Positions 54,427-63,320 of a stretch of 64,000 nt of DNA are shown here, piece after piece. The stretch spans positions 1 through 64,000 of IMG/VR virus record IMGVR_UViG_3300044833_000115. The stretch is one strand, 5' to 3'. Origin of the DNA: a virus. The notes beneath the pieces were generated by a model. That model saw only the letters and a list, made by a program, of their open reading frames with translations, had not been told where the DNA came from and searched no databases. The translations under genes and the position numbers were made by a program. Position 1 is the first letter of the stretch. The number at the start of each line of letters is the position of its first letter.

Positions 54427-57400
54427 TTACCGGATACCGAGGGGGTCAGCGGGCGCGTCGGTAGCCGCCGGCGGCAGCGTCCCGCCAGGGTCAGATTCGC
54501 CATCGGCTCCGTTCGCCTGCCGTAGCTTGTTGCCGGCAGCGTGCGCCGCCGCGGGCGTCAACTGCGGCTTGCCCATGATATCCTTGTTCAGCCCATAAAA
54601 CTTGATGTCTTCGTCGGTGGCGCCCTTCGTCTTCAGGTAATCGTGCCACTTCGCGGTCTCATCTGCGGTCATCAGCCGGCCGCTGATCTGGGCGGCTCGA
54701 TAGTTGTTCAATGCCGCCTGGGCATCGCCTCTCTGATCCACCGATTGCTGTTGGCGCGAGCCCCGGCCGGCGTAGCCCTTTGCCGCCTCGATGGCGTCCG
54801 GCAGCGACATCCCCAGCCCCCCCTTTTCGACCGGCGCGGTAAGGGCGGTGATGTTGCTGCGTTCTTCCTCGGCGCCCGTGAGCCCGCGGCCGACTTGGTT
54901 CATCGCCTTGATCGTCGCCATCTGGAGGGCGTTGTTGATCCGGTCCTGGGCATCCTGGTGGCGCGTGTCGATGCCGTAATTCCGGCTGTTGACGGTCGCC
55001 TCGTGGTACGCCTGCGCCGTCACCAGTTGCGCACGGGTCTCGTCCACCTTAGCCGCCAATGCCTTGGCCGCTTGATCCGCCGACACGTATTGCTTCATGC
55101 CTTCCATGGCCCCTGCGCCGATATTGGTCAGGGCGTGCGGGCTGGTGCCTGCCATCATGCCGAACCCAGCCTGCATCACAGACAGCCACGGATTCGCGTG
55201 GTCCTCTTTGGCGGCGCGGGTCTGCATCAGAGAGTCGATCCAGTCGTGGTTCGATGGTGTCGTCGTTGGGCTTGGCCTTGCGTTCGCTGGCCGATCCGGT
55301 GGGGCGGACGGCGACGGCAGCGGCCCATCGTCATCCGTCGGCGGGGGGGCATGGGCAAACCCACGGTGAACCGGGGCGTGGGAGGGGGCACTTCCCCCCG
55401 GGGGCAGCGGCGGGGTCGGCATATCGTCATCAGTGTCGGTCGCGGCGGACGGTGGCGGCGGTGGCGCCCCATCGTTGGCCGGCGGAGGGATAAACCGATC
55501 GGGCGAGAACATGGTGGGATCGAAGTCTGGTGCCGGCGCGTCAGTGCCCACGGCCCCGCCATCAGGGAAGCCGCCGCGGGCGAAGCCGTTGACCAAGCCG
55601 CCACGCTTGCCCCCGCCGCCGGCGTCGTTGGAGGTGGGAGTCGCCGGCAGGCCGTTGAAGAAACCTTGGTCCACCACGCTGGGCGTCGGCGTGGCGGGCG
55701 CCCCTGGGCCGAACTGCGGCGCGGCATGGCTTGCCCCGGCCGCGTTTTGCGCGAGGTAGGCGGTCAGTTGGTCGGAGGCCGAGCCGCTGCCCGATGAGCC
55801 GCTGCCCGCCGCCGCCGGGGTGTTGACCATCATGGTCGGCACGCCGCGGCCCTGGGCATCGGGCACCATCGATACTGAGATCGGCGCCGAGCCGCCGGCC
55901 GCAAAGCCCTGGGGCAGGATCGGCACCGATCCGCCGCGATTGCTGGACTGGCTATTGCTGGCCGGGGGCTTTCCGAAGCCGCTCATCGCCTTGGCGAAAG
56001 CCTGGCCTTCCGCCAGGGGGTCTTCCAGCTTGGCGCCCGTCGGCGGCTTGGGGATCGTGTTGCCATGCCGCGCAGCCGTGGGTGCGGACGGAATGGGGGA
56101 TAGACCGAGGTTGAGTGTCCCGAAGCCTGTGGGATCGGGGGAGGCTGGCGCATCGCCCACCGCGCCGCCGCCGTCGAACCCCTTCGTCCCCCCGCCGCGG
56201 TTGAAATGCACCTGCGAGCCCAGCGCGTTCGCTGCCATGCCGCCGGCCGGCCCGCCCCAGTACGTCGCGGCGATGGCCCCGGCGGTCTTCAGGATCGAGC
56301 CGATCGTGCTGTCACCACTGCCGGGGGTGTTGGTGGTCGTGCCGTAGTTTTTCTTCATGTCCGACGTGCCCCCCGCCATGCCGCCGCTGGGGATGATCGA
56401 GGCGCCGGCATCCGGCACGCCCCCGCCCCCGCCTGTCACGTCGGTTGCGCCAGGAACGACGCCGTTGATGGTCAGATCCGGCACGCTGCCCCCGGCGTCA
56501 AAGCCGCGGACGCCCCCCCCAGACCGGTAGACGGTGGAGAGGCCGGCGGCGGCTTGGGCGGCGCCAGCATCGGCAATTGCCCCAGTCCCGTTATAAATCC
56601 CATTGGTGAAACTTGAGGCATTGCTCCCGAGGCCGCTGAACAATCCGGCCTGATTGGCGATCCCTGCCGCGCCCACCGCGGCGGTGCCAAAGCCGGCGAC
56701 TTGCGACGCCGTGGACGGGCCAGGCGCGGTGGTGCTGCCGGTGCCGCCCGCGCCGCTACCCAGCCCCTGGGCGATGTTGGAGAGCCAACCGGTCTGCTGG
56801 TACGGGTAGGCAAGCTGCGCAAGGTATTGCTGATAGGGGATGTTCAACGCCTGCTGGGCCTGCTGCTGCTGCTGCGAACCGGCACTCAGGTCGGCGCTGC
56901 CCTCGGCCAGGGTGTTCGATAGCGCCTGGTTGCCCAGCCCCGCCATGCCGCTGCCGGCCTGCGAGTTGAGCCAGCCCTGGGACTGCGCGGCCGACAGGCC
57001 CATCTGCCCGAGCCCGGCGAAGCCGGCGCCCGCCTGTTGCTGGATCGCCGCCTGCTGCTGGGCAGCGGTCATCGACTGCGCGCCCAGCCCGGCAATCCCG
57101 GATGCACCCTGCAACTGCCGGGCGGCGGTGTTCTGCTGCGCCGACAGGTTGGTTGCCTGCTGGGTGTTGAATTCCTGCTGCGCGTTCTGAAAGCCGGTGT
57201 TGTTCAGCCCGGCGATCACTGGCGCCTGGGCCATCTGCTGCTGGCCGGCAAGCTGGGCTTGGGCCACGCCGAGACGATCCCCGCCCAACGCGCCCTTGGA
57301 GGCGGCGTTGCCCGATAGCGCAGTCTGCGCCTGGGCGTTTTGGGTGTTGAACTGCGCCTGGGTGGCGTCCACCACCTGCTGCGTGTAGGGCGACTGGAAG

Positions 57401-57825
57401 CCCTGGATCGCCGCGCCGGAATACTGCGTCGGGTCGATCGCCTGCGAGCCGCCGGCGAACCCCTGCGCCGCCTGCGTCTGGTATGGCGACAGCGCACCCT
57501 GAAGGTTCGCCGATGCGGCCTGCGTGTATTGCTGGTTGGCCTGGTCGCTTTGCGGCTGGAACGACGGCGTAAGCGAGTTGGTGGCGTTGGTGAAGTCGGT
57601 CGCCGCCGTGTTGATGTACGGCGCGCTGATCCCGTTCGCGGCGGAGGTGGTGTCAAAACCCTGCTGCTGAAGCGGGCTGAAGCCTGCCTGTAGCTGCCCG
57701 CTGTATTGCTGGTAGGGCGTAGACGCATCCTGGTTAGCGCGAGCAAGAACTTGGGAATACGCGTCTAGGTATTGCTGAGGTGGGGCATTGCTACTTACGG
57801 TTGTCTGGCCGCCGCCGCCGCTCAT
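54427..57825 (-). CDS. Large Ala/Gln/Gly-rich internal virion or tail protein, 1132 aa
   Basis: N-terminal third: QQYLDAYSQVLARANQDAST and many LG/QQ repeats (QAQFNTQNAQAQTALSGNAA, LGNQALSNTLAEGSADL), a low-complexity helical region as in phage internal or ejection proteins. Middle: RGFDAGGSVPDL, RGGGTKGFDGGG and RGGSVPILPQGF repeats. C-terminal ~230: helical with conserved-looking HANPWLSVMQAGFGMMAGTS. No enzymatic motif. The position just after the giant protein and before gp10-like genes suggests an ejection or tail-tube component. Confidence 0.72.
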   Translation of the reverse strand: MSGGGGQTTVSSNAPPQQYLDAYSQVLARANQDASTPYQQYSGQLQAGFSPLQQQGFDTTSAANGISAPYINTAATDFTNATNSLTPSFQPQSDQANQQYTQAASANLQGALSPYQTQAAQGFAGGSQAIDPTQYSGAAIQGFQSPYTQQVVDATQAQFNTQNAQAQTALSGNAASKGALGGDRLGVAQAQLAGQQQMAQAPVIAGLNNTGFQNAQQEFNTQQATNLSAQQNTAARQLQGASGIAGLGAQSMTAAQQQAAIQQQAGAGFAGLGQMGLSAAQSQGWLNSQAGSGMAGLGNQALSNTLAEGSADLSAGSQQQQQAQQALNIPYQQYLAQLAYPYQQTGWLSNIAQGLGSGAGGTGSTTAPGPSTASQVAGFGTAAVGAAGIANQAGLFSGLGSNASSFTNGIYNGTGAIADAGAAQAAAGLSTVYRSGGGVRGFDAGGSVPDLTINGVVPGATDVTGGGGGVPDAGASIIPSGGMAGGTSDMKKNYGTTTNTPGSGDSTIGSILKTAGAIAATYWGGPAGGMAANALGSQVHFNRGGGTKGFDGGGAVGDAPASPDPTGFGTLNLGLSPIPSAPTAARHGNTIPKPPTGAKLEDPLAEGQAFAKAMSGFGKPPASNSQSSNRGGSVPILPQGFAAGGSAPISVSMVPDAQGRGVPTMMVNTPAAAGSGSSGSGSASDQLTAYLAQNAAGASHAAPQFGPGAPATPTPSVVDQGFFNGLPATPTSNDAGGGGKRGGLVNGFARGGFPDGGAVGTDAPAPDFDPTMFSPDRFIPPPANDGAPPPPPSAATDTDDDMPTPPLPPGGSAPSHAPVHRGFAHAPPPTDDDGPLPSPSAPPDRPANARPSPTTTPSNHDWIDSLMQTRAAKEDHANPWLSVMQAGFGMMAGTSPHALTNIGAGAMEGMKQYVSADQAAKALAAKVDETRAQLVTAQAYHEATVNSRNYGIDTRHQDAQDRINNALQMATIKAMNQVGRGLTGAEEERSNITALTAPVEKGGLGMSLPDAIEAAKGYAGRGSRQQQSVDQRGDAQAALNNYRAAQISGRLMTADETAKWHDYLKTKGATDEDIKFYGLNKDIMGKPQLTPAAAHAAGNKLRQANGADGESDPGGTLPPAATDAPADPLGIR

Positions 57826-58376
57826 AACGAAAGCCCAACGTCAAGCGCGGGGTAAACGTAGAAAGCGCCGACCTGATTCATCGACCTCGAATACAGCCGC
57901 ATCTTGGCGTCGATGCGCTTGGTCCCGGTGACTCCGGACAGCAGATAGACGCGCTCGCCCTGGGACTCACTCAGGCGGTCGGCGAGCCAGCACTCGTACT
58001 TGAGCAGATCCGCGCCGGCCCGGGCGTTGCGGGCTTCGGGGGCGACATAAAGGACGATCTCGCGGAGGAACGTGGCCCGCGACCACCACCAGGAATCAGG
58101 CGTCAGGATAGCGACCGCGACGGGCTGGCCGGGTTTGCCGTCGATGACCAGCGTGAAGCCGCCGCGCTTGCGGGTGCCGACCTCGATCAGGCTGGTGATG
58201 CGCTTGATGTCGGGGGGGGCTATCGCGCTGGCGTTCTCTTCCAGATCCGCCAGGAGCAGATCGAGGATCGCCGGCTCATCGCGCGGCCCCGCCAGCCGCA
58301 CATTGGTCGGCCGTTCAACCGGCCCGACGATGGGGGCTGGTTCAGCCGGTGGCGGTAACAGGTGAAGGTGGAGCAA
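57822..58376 (-). CDS. GNAT-like acetyltransferase, 184 aa (TTG start)
   Basis: TTG 58374-58376 opens the frame; the upstream gene overlaps it by 35 bases. The segment VRLAGPRDEPAILDLLLADL (~26-45) and a central beta-sheet region (GGFTLVIDGKPGQPVAVAIL, TFLREIVLYVAPEARNARAG) follow the GNAT order. The pyrophosphate-loop is unusual: RNARAGADLL. A second GNAT-like gene is next door. Possible role: modifying a virion or host protein. Confidence 0.62.
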   Translation of the reverse strand: MLHLHLLPPPAEPAPIVGPVERPTNVRLAGPRDEPAILDLLLADLEENASAIAPPDIKRITSLIEVGTRKRGGFTLVIDGKPGQPVAVAILTPDSWWWSRATFLREIVLYVAPEARNARAGADLLKYECWLADRLSESQGERVYLLSGVTGTKRIDAKMRLYSRSMNQVGAFYVYPALDVGLSL

Positions 58377-58929
58377 GGGCGGCGCCTTTCGGGCTTATCC
58401 CTGCTCCCCCCTCCCGGCGACCGACACGGCCCGGATTGAAGAAGGTGCGATCGGGTAAGCAACCGAAAGCGTGGAGCACCCCCACCTGCGGAAGCCGTCG
58501 TTGATACAAGAGAACTTTAGGCCGCTGTTCGCTGGTTGTCAGCGTCGGCATGAACACCGGTATAGGCACATCCGAGTTCGACTGCATCGTGTCGTAGAGC
58601 CAGCGCACATAGCTGACCATGCGTGAAGCACGATCAGTCTTACGAAAAGCGGGGGCAACGCCGAGCCATTTGACCATGAGATGGCATTCGTCGGTGTAGT
58701 CGAATGCGTCCACGGTGGCGCCGACGCTGGCCTCGATCTCACCAGACTCCCCAGTGACGATGCCGGCGATAGCCCGATCGCGGTCAACGCAGCGTGCGAC
58801 CAGGGTTGTAACCTTGGCGACCGAGACTTGCTGCGCGGCGTCTTCTTCGTAGATCGGGAGGACGAACGCGAGCAACGCATCGGCGTCCCCTCTTGTTGCG
58901 ATCCTGAGACCATACGGATTTTCAGCCAC
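58342..58929 (-). CDS. Second GNAT-like acetyltransferase, 195 aa
   Basis: GTG 58927-58929 (VAENPYGLRIATRGDADALL) is preferred; the frame to 58995 shadows the gene upstream. It has the same fold order: LRIATRGDADALLAFVLPIY, a central VGATVDAFDYTDECHLMVKW, then LGVAPAFRKTDRASRMVSYV at the acetyl-CoA loop. It ends in a disordered Gly/Pro tail. Paired GNAT-like proteins in tail regions occur in several podoviruses. Confidence 0.6.
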   Translation of the reverse strand: MAENPYGLRIATRGDADALLAFVLPIYEEDAAQQVSVAKVTTLVARCVDRDRAIAGIVTGESGEIEASVGATVDAFDYTDECHLMVKWLGVAPAFRKTDRASRMVSYVRWLYDTMQSNSDVPIPVFMPTLTTSEQRPKVLLYQRRLPQVGVLHAFGCLPDRTFFNPGRVGRREGGAGISPKGAALAPPSPVTATG

Positions 58930-59149
58930 GGTTGGTTTCTTCCTTCGGATGTTCCAAGGCTTCCACGCGATCGAGCAGTGCGTGTGCGGCGGCAAACAGC
59001 AGGATATGCCACCGCCCGTAGTCGCTGGCCCCCAGTTCGGGCAGGCCGAGACGCTGGGCGAGGGCGGCGGCGGACGTTTGCGCCGGCGCGACTTGGGACA
59101 ACAGGCTCGTTGTGTCGCTGAAAGCGGACTTCTGGTTGAACTCGCTCAT
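58922..59149 (-). CDS. Unknown small protein, 75 aa
   Basis: Begins MSEFNQKSAFSDTTSLLSQV; helical and acidic near the end (ALLDRVEALEHPKEE). ATG overlaps the upstream stop (ATGA). No motif recognised. Confidence 0.66.
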   Translation of the reverse strand: MSEFNQKSAFSDTTSLLSQVAPAQTSAAALAQRLGLPELGASDYGRWHILLFAAAHALLDRVEALEHPKEETNRG

Positions 59150-60681
59150 GATTTCACTGGCCCCTTGAGTTTCTGCATCTCTCCCACCGTGCGCTTGCGG
59201 ACGTGCAGCACGAAGGCATCGAGGATCTTGTGACCACGATCGACATCACCGTGCCCCAACGCGCGGACCTGTTCGGGGGTGACCACATACTCGCCGCCGG
59301 CGGCTTGGATCGGCACCGTCTGCGGCTTGTCGTCGGCGTCGTTGTCGTTGGTCTCGCCGCCCTTGGCGTGCGGCATCCCGTGGCCGAAGCCGCCGGCCCC
59401 CAGGCGTGGCGCCCCCATGCGGTGACCGGTGTGCGTGGCTGTCGGCATCGGAATACCGCCCGGCCCGGTCGAGCCGTTGAAGGTGGTTTCCAGCGCCTTC
59501 GCCCCGGCCAGCGAGTTGCCCTCGCCCATGCCCGAGACGACATCCGCCGGCAGCACGTAGCTGTCGGCGTGCGGATGAATATTGAGGTTGTCCGATCGCC
59601 CCGGCCCGGCGGTGTGGAGAAAGCCGCCCGGGCTGGGCGGGGTGGCGCCGCTGCTGATCCCGCGTTCGGGCAGGTGCGCGCCGCCCTTGGCTTCCAACGT
59701 GCCGCCCAAGGCATATGGCATCGGCCCCGATGACTGATCGGGAGGGGCGGGGGCAGCGGTGGGCGCGGCCGGCTGGGCGACCGGCTGCGGCATGATCCGC
59801 TTCTGCTGGAGTACGCGCTGGGCCAGTTGCCCCTGCGCCGTGCCGCGCAGCCGCAAGGCTTGCTCTTGCAGTTGCTCCTGGCTCATGCCCTGGAAGTACC
59901 CCATCTGCTGCTGCGCCGCCGGCGCTTGCAGGGCCGTCGATTGCGTCGGCAGCGGGGTCGAGCCGCCGTCGTCACGACGGGCGAAGCCACCGCTGCGCAT
60001 CCGCCGCTGCTGGGGGACGCCCGCGCCATCGGTCGGGATCGGGCCGGGCAACCAGCTTGGATCGGGGCGCGTGGGGATATCGCTGATCGGCGCGCGGATC
60101 GCCGGCGTCGGGGTCAGATTGATGTCGAGATCCCGGCTTTGCCGCCGCCCGTGGCTTAGAACTTCGGCATCGTCCTCGCGGCTGATCTGCGGATTGTTCG
60201 GCGAGTATCCCCCCGAGGCCCTGCGGATACTGCCGCCAAAGGCATGTTCTGTCGGCAGCATCAGGTAATTCCCCTTTTCCGACTGATCGAAATACCGCTC
60301 CATCCCGGCGACGCCGCGGTTCTGTAGGTTGGTGGTGGATGGGGTGAACCCCCATGGCCTGCCATCCTGCCCCCCCGACCATGTGCCACCGGTGGCGCCG
60401 TCGGCCCCCTGGTAGCGTGACTGGTTTGAGAACGTGGGATGGTTTGGCTTCTTGTAGGCATCACCGCTATGGCCGTTGGCCGCGACGGGCTCGCCCGATT
60501 GCCAGAACCCCCGCATGTCGTAGTCGTACGTGTCGGCCGCGGGATTGCGCCCGATCTGGGCGGCTTGTTGCTTCCCCCAGGCTTGATACCTGGCTTCATC
60601 GTCAGGCGAGAGGACAGTGTTGTACTGGCCGCTCATGTCGGCGGGCTCGCGATCCGCTCCGAAGCCGGGATCAGTCGGCAT
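59146..60681 (-). CDS. Gly-rich virion protein with GG repeats, 511 aa
   Basis: N-terminal ~120 residues (SPDDEARYQAWGKQQAAQIG, then GFWQSGEPVAANGHS) may form a globular helical domain. The remainder is disordered and has repeats such as GGSIRRASGGYSP, SGGFARRDDGG, LGGTLEAKGGAH and GAGGFGHGMPHAKGG. A conserved C-terminal helix (EYVVTPEQVRALGHGDVDRG) suggests an assembly tail. Structural or ejection role inferred. ATG 60681 overlaps the upstream gene; ATG at codon 16 (MSGQYNTVL) is possible. Confidence 0.68.
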   Translation of the reverse strand: MPTDPGFGADREPADMSGQYNTVLSPDDEARYQAWGKQQAAQIGRNPAADTYDYDMRGFWQSGEPVAANGHSGDAYKKPNHPTFSNQSRYQGADGATGGTWSGGQDGRPWGFTPSTTNLQNRGVAGMERYFDQSEKGNYLMLPTEHAFGGSIRRASGGYSPNNPQISREDDAEVLSHGRRQSRDLDINLTPTPAIRAPISDIPTRPDPSWLPGPIPTDGAGVPQQRRMRSGGFARRDDGGSTPLPTQSTALQAPAAQQQMGYFQGMSQEQLQEQALRLRGTAQGQLAQRVLQQKRIMPQPVAQPAAPTAAPAPPDQSSGPMPYALGGTLEAKGGAHLPERGISSGATPPSPGGFLHTAGPGRSDNLNIHPHADSYVLPADVVSGMGEGNSLAGAKALETTFNGSTGPGGIPMPTATHTGHRMGAPRLGAGGFGHGMPHAKGGETNDNDADDKPQTVPIQAAGGEYVVTPEQVRALGHGDVDRGHKILDAFVLHVRKRTVGEMQKLKGPVKS

Positions 60682-61036
60682 GGGCTTTGTCTATTTTTGC
60701 TTTTTTCAGCGGTTTCGGGGTGCTTTCACCCGTTTTTTGCGCAAATCCAGGCTGTTTTGGGGCTTTGGGTAAACCGCCATTGTTGGCACGATCCCCTATA
60801 GGGAGATCCGGCAGCGCCGGCCGCACCTCGATCGCCTGCCAGGACTCGCCCAGCACATCCTGCGTGCGCCGGCATCCCACCAGATCGTCCTTGCGGAAGT
60901 TGTGCGTCCGCATCATCGGCTGGCCGATCTGCACGATGACGGTATTGCGGTCGATGACGCGGGTAACCTTGGCGCGCATCTGTTCCGAGGGCAGGGTCAC
61001 CGTGAGGTCGTCATTTACGCGGGGGGCAAAGATCAT
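60671..61036 (-). CDS. Unknown protein, 121 aa
   Basis: Begins MIFAPRVNDDLTVTLPSEQM; a small beta domain (RAKVTRVIDRNTVIVQIGQP, LVGCRRTQDVLGESW) then a basic disordered tail. ATG coupled to the upstream stop (ATGA). The beta domain recalls phage tail accessory or chaperone proteins, without certainty. Confidence 0.66.
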   Translation of the reverse strand: MIFAPRVNDDLTVTLPSEQMRAKVTRVIDRNTVIVQIGQPMMRTHNFRKDDLVGCRRTQDVLGESWQAIEVRPALPDLPIGDRANNGGLPKAPKQPGFAQKTGESTPKPLKKAKIDKAHAD

Positions 61037-61323
61037 GCTGTCACCTGCAAGCCCGACCAGACCGAGTTCCAGACCAGGCCGTTGCCTATAACCATCGTTC
61101 CGCTTCCAGCCCCTACACCCTGGCCAGTGTTCCGCCCGTTGGTGGCATAGGCTTGCGCCCCGGCCGGTGCCACGGCAGGCAGGCCGGCCACGGTGTAGGA
61201 TGTCAGCGGGGGGTTGAGGGTCAGCGCCTTCAGCGTCTGCTGCGTCAGGTAGGACGCCTTGATCAGTTCCTGAAGTGCGGTGACGATCCGGGTGACGCCG
61301 CCCTGGTCGAGTGAGCCGCTCAT
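61033..61323 (-). CDS. Small tail-region protein, 96 aa
   Basis: ATG 61321-61323 (MSGSLDQGGVTRIVTALQEL) overlaps the upstream stop. An N-terminal helix, then a beta domain: LPAVAPAGAQAYATNGRNTG, then VGAGSGTMVIGNGLVW. This GARAYATNGR...G...GNG pattern is typical of small phage proteins beside tail genes that carry a fibre-type motif. Function not known. Confidence 0.65.
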   Translation of the reverse strand: MSGSLDQGGVTRIVTALQELIKASYLTQQTLKALTLNPPLTSYTVAGLPAVAPAGAQAYATNGRNTGQGVGAGSGTMVIGNGLVWNSVWSGLQVTA

Positions 61324-63317
61324 GGCCTGGTGCCTGCTGTTTTGCGGGAATAGCGCAGCGCGCCCATGCGCCAGAAGCCGCCCATCGCGAGCGAGCCGAT
61401 TTTCAGCGCGATCTGCCGGCCGCGGATGCTGCAATTGATCCGCCGCGAGGTGGTGGTGACCGTGAACGGCCCATAGGTGCGCGGCGGATCGTCGGGGTAA
61501 TCGACGGCGGTGACGGTGATTTGGATCGCAGCGCCCCGGGCGGTCAGGAAGTCGGGGATCATGGTGTTGACGTAGGTTTCGGCGTTGCCGTCCTGAAGGT
61601 CATAGTACCCGGTCTGCGCAAAGGCGTTCATCGCCGCGCCGTCGGCATCATCGCCGACCTCATGGTTGAACAGCACGCCCCGGTCATCGGTGCCGATCGG
61701 GTTGCCGTATGGCGACTGATCCACCCAGGCGGTGCGCGCCAGCGTGCCGCAGTCCCATAGGTTCTCCAGGAAATTCCATTTCACGTAGGAGATCGGGCCG
61801 CCCCCGACCGTCGGGAAATACCAAGCCACCTCGTTGAACAGCGAGTTCACCGCCGAGCACACCTGATCGGTCTGCTGGGGGTCAAGCTGGGTGTAGAAGA
61901 AGTCGTAAACCGGGCATTCGAGCGGCTGCACGCTGGCCCCGTCATAGGTGAAGAAGCCGCGGTTCGACGGCCAGATCACCCGCGAGCCGACCACCGCCGG
62001 CGCCTTCTTGGAGATCGCCTCGCAGTTCACCGCGATCTGGTTGAAGCCGAACACGAACGGCAAGCCCTGATAGGTCACGCTCCACAGTCCCACGTCGGTC
62101 CAGATCAGCACTCCCAGACCGGCCGCGATGGCGGCAATCACGAAACTGCCGGTCGGTAGCTGGTAGCTGCCGGCCTGGTTGGTGGTGGTGGCTACCCAGC
62201 CAGTGAAGTCGCCCTGATCGCACCAGCGGATGAGGGTGGGGAAATAGAACCCTCCGACTTCGCTGCCGCAGGCCATGATGATCTGCACCTGGGCAATCGC
62301 CAGGACCACCTTGTTGATGATCGGTGCGGCCGAACCGATGACCACCGCGGGGACCACCGTCGGCGGCGACCAATGGTAGATCTTGCCGAGGTCGGGAGAG
62401 GCGACGAGATCCTGGCCGAAGTGATCCAGGCTCCAGGTCCGCGCCGGGGTGACCAGGGCGGTGGTGGTGCCCGCGCTGCTCTTGCCCCAATCGCCGCGCC
62501 CCCAATCGCCGGTGCCCCAGCCGCCCAAGGTGACGTTGGTAGCCTGGCCGCTGGGCAACAGGTACTGCACCTGCATCAGCCCGCCGTTCTCGCTGGCCAG
62601 GGCGGACGATGTAGCCAGCGAGCCGGCGCCGATGGTGAAGCTGTTGGCGTCGGGCACCGACAGCACGGCGTAGTTGCCGAGGATCACCAGCCCGCCGGCC
62701 GGGGTGCTGACGGTGGCGGCATAGGTGCTGCCAACGACCTGGCCGTGGTTTGCCAGGATGACCGTAACCGAGGCGCTGTTGAGGATCGTCTGATAGGCCG
62801 GCACGCCGCCACCGGAGGGGGTTGTGGTTAGTGCCGGGGTGGCCGCGGCGATGGTGATACCGCCCGGCGTGCCGGTGATGGTGTAGAAGCCCGAAAGGAC
62901 GATGCCGCCGGCGGCGACCGGCGTGACCAGGTTGATCGTATCGCCGACTTTGGGCGCGTAGCTGGTATCGATCAGGGTGACGACATTCGATCCCGCGATG
63001 GTCGCGAGCGCCGGGGCGATGTTCGAGGTCGCCTGAATCGGGGTGATGTCGGACACGATACCGGCGGTCAGCACGTAGAGCCGCTGTGCGGTACCGACGC
63101 CGAGATGCGCCGTGCCCACCAGGTCCGCCCAACCGAACAGGCCGCGGCAGACGCCGATCAGCGCGGGCACCGCGGGCAACCGGCTCCAGCCGCCCAGCTT
63201 CTGCAACTGCCCGGCAAAGAACCGGACGAGTTGCGAGGATGAGTAGCCGCCCTCGTTCATGGTCGGCGTGAACTCGGTCGTCACACCCGGGCGGAGCTTG
63301 ATCTTCTCTAACGGCAT
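61320..63317 (-). CDS. P22 gp10-like tail accessory / DNA-stabilisation protein
   Basis: The 665-residue protein begins MPLEKIKLRPGVTTEFTPTM, then GGYSSSQLVRFFAGQLQKLG and WSRLPA, the opening of P22 gp10-type tail hub proteins. Later segments ARTWSLDHFGQDLVASPDLG, FPTLIRWCDQGDFTGWVATT and SRVIWPSNRGFFTYDG also fit the family. Residues ~120-270 hold an extra beta domain (SNVVTLIDTSYAPKVGDTIN and on) not usual for gp10. It would close the neck after packaging. Confidence 0.78.
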   Translation of the reverse strand: MPLEKIKLRPGVTTEFTPTMNEGGYSSSQLVRFFAGQLQKLGGWSRLPAVPALIGVCRGLFGWADLVGTAHLGVGTAQRLYVLTAGIVSDITPIQATSNIAPALATIAGSNVVTLIDTSYAPKVGDTINLVTPVAAGGIVLSGFYTITGTPGGITIAAATPALTTTPSGGGVPAYQTILNSASVTVILANHGQVVGSTYAATVSTPAGGLVILGNYAVLSVPDANSFTIGAGSLATSSALASENGGLMQVQYLLPSGQATNVTLGGWGTGDWGRGDWGKSSAGTTTALVTPARTWSLDHFGQDLVASPDLGKIYHWSPPTVVPAVVIGSAAPIINKVVLAIAQVQIIMACGSEVGGFYFPTLIRWCDQGDFTGWVATTTNQAGSYQLPTGSFVIAAIAAGLGVLIWTDVGLWSVTYQGLPFVFGFNQIAVNCEAISKKAPAVVGSRVIWPSNRGFFTYDGASVQPLECPVYDFFYTQLDPQQTDQVCSAVNSLFNEVAWYFPTVGGGPISYVKWNFLENLWDCGTLARTAWVDQSPYGNPIGTDDRGVLFNHEVGDDADGAAMNAFAQTGYYDLQDGNAETYVNTMIPDFLTARGAAIQITVTAVDYPDDPPRTYGPFTVTTTSRRINCSIRGRQIALKIGSLAMGGFWRMGALRYSRKTAGTRP

Positions 63318-63320
63318 CGC

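Noticed and set aside
60784-60806. T7-promoter-like sequence (CTATAGGGAGA at 60796-60806, 17 of 23 matches)
   Set aside because: It points against the late genes, lies inside a coding frame, and no single-subunit RNA polymerase gene is seen. CCCTATAGGG is a simple palindrome that can arise by chance.
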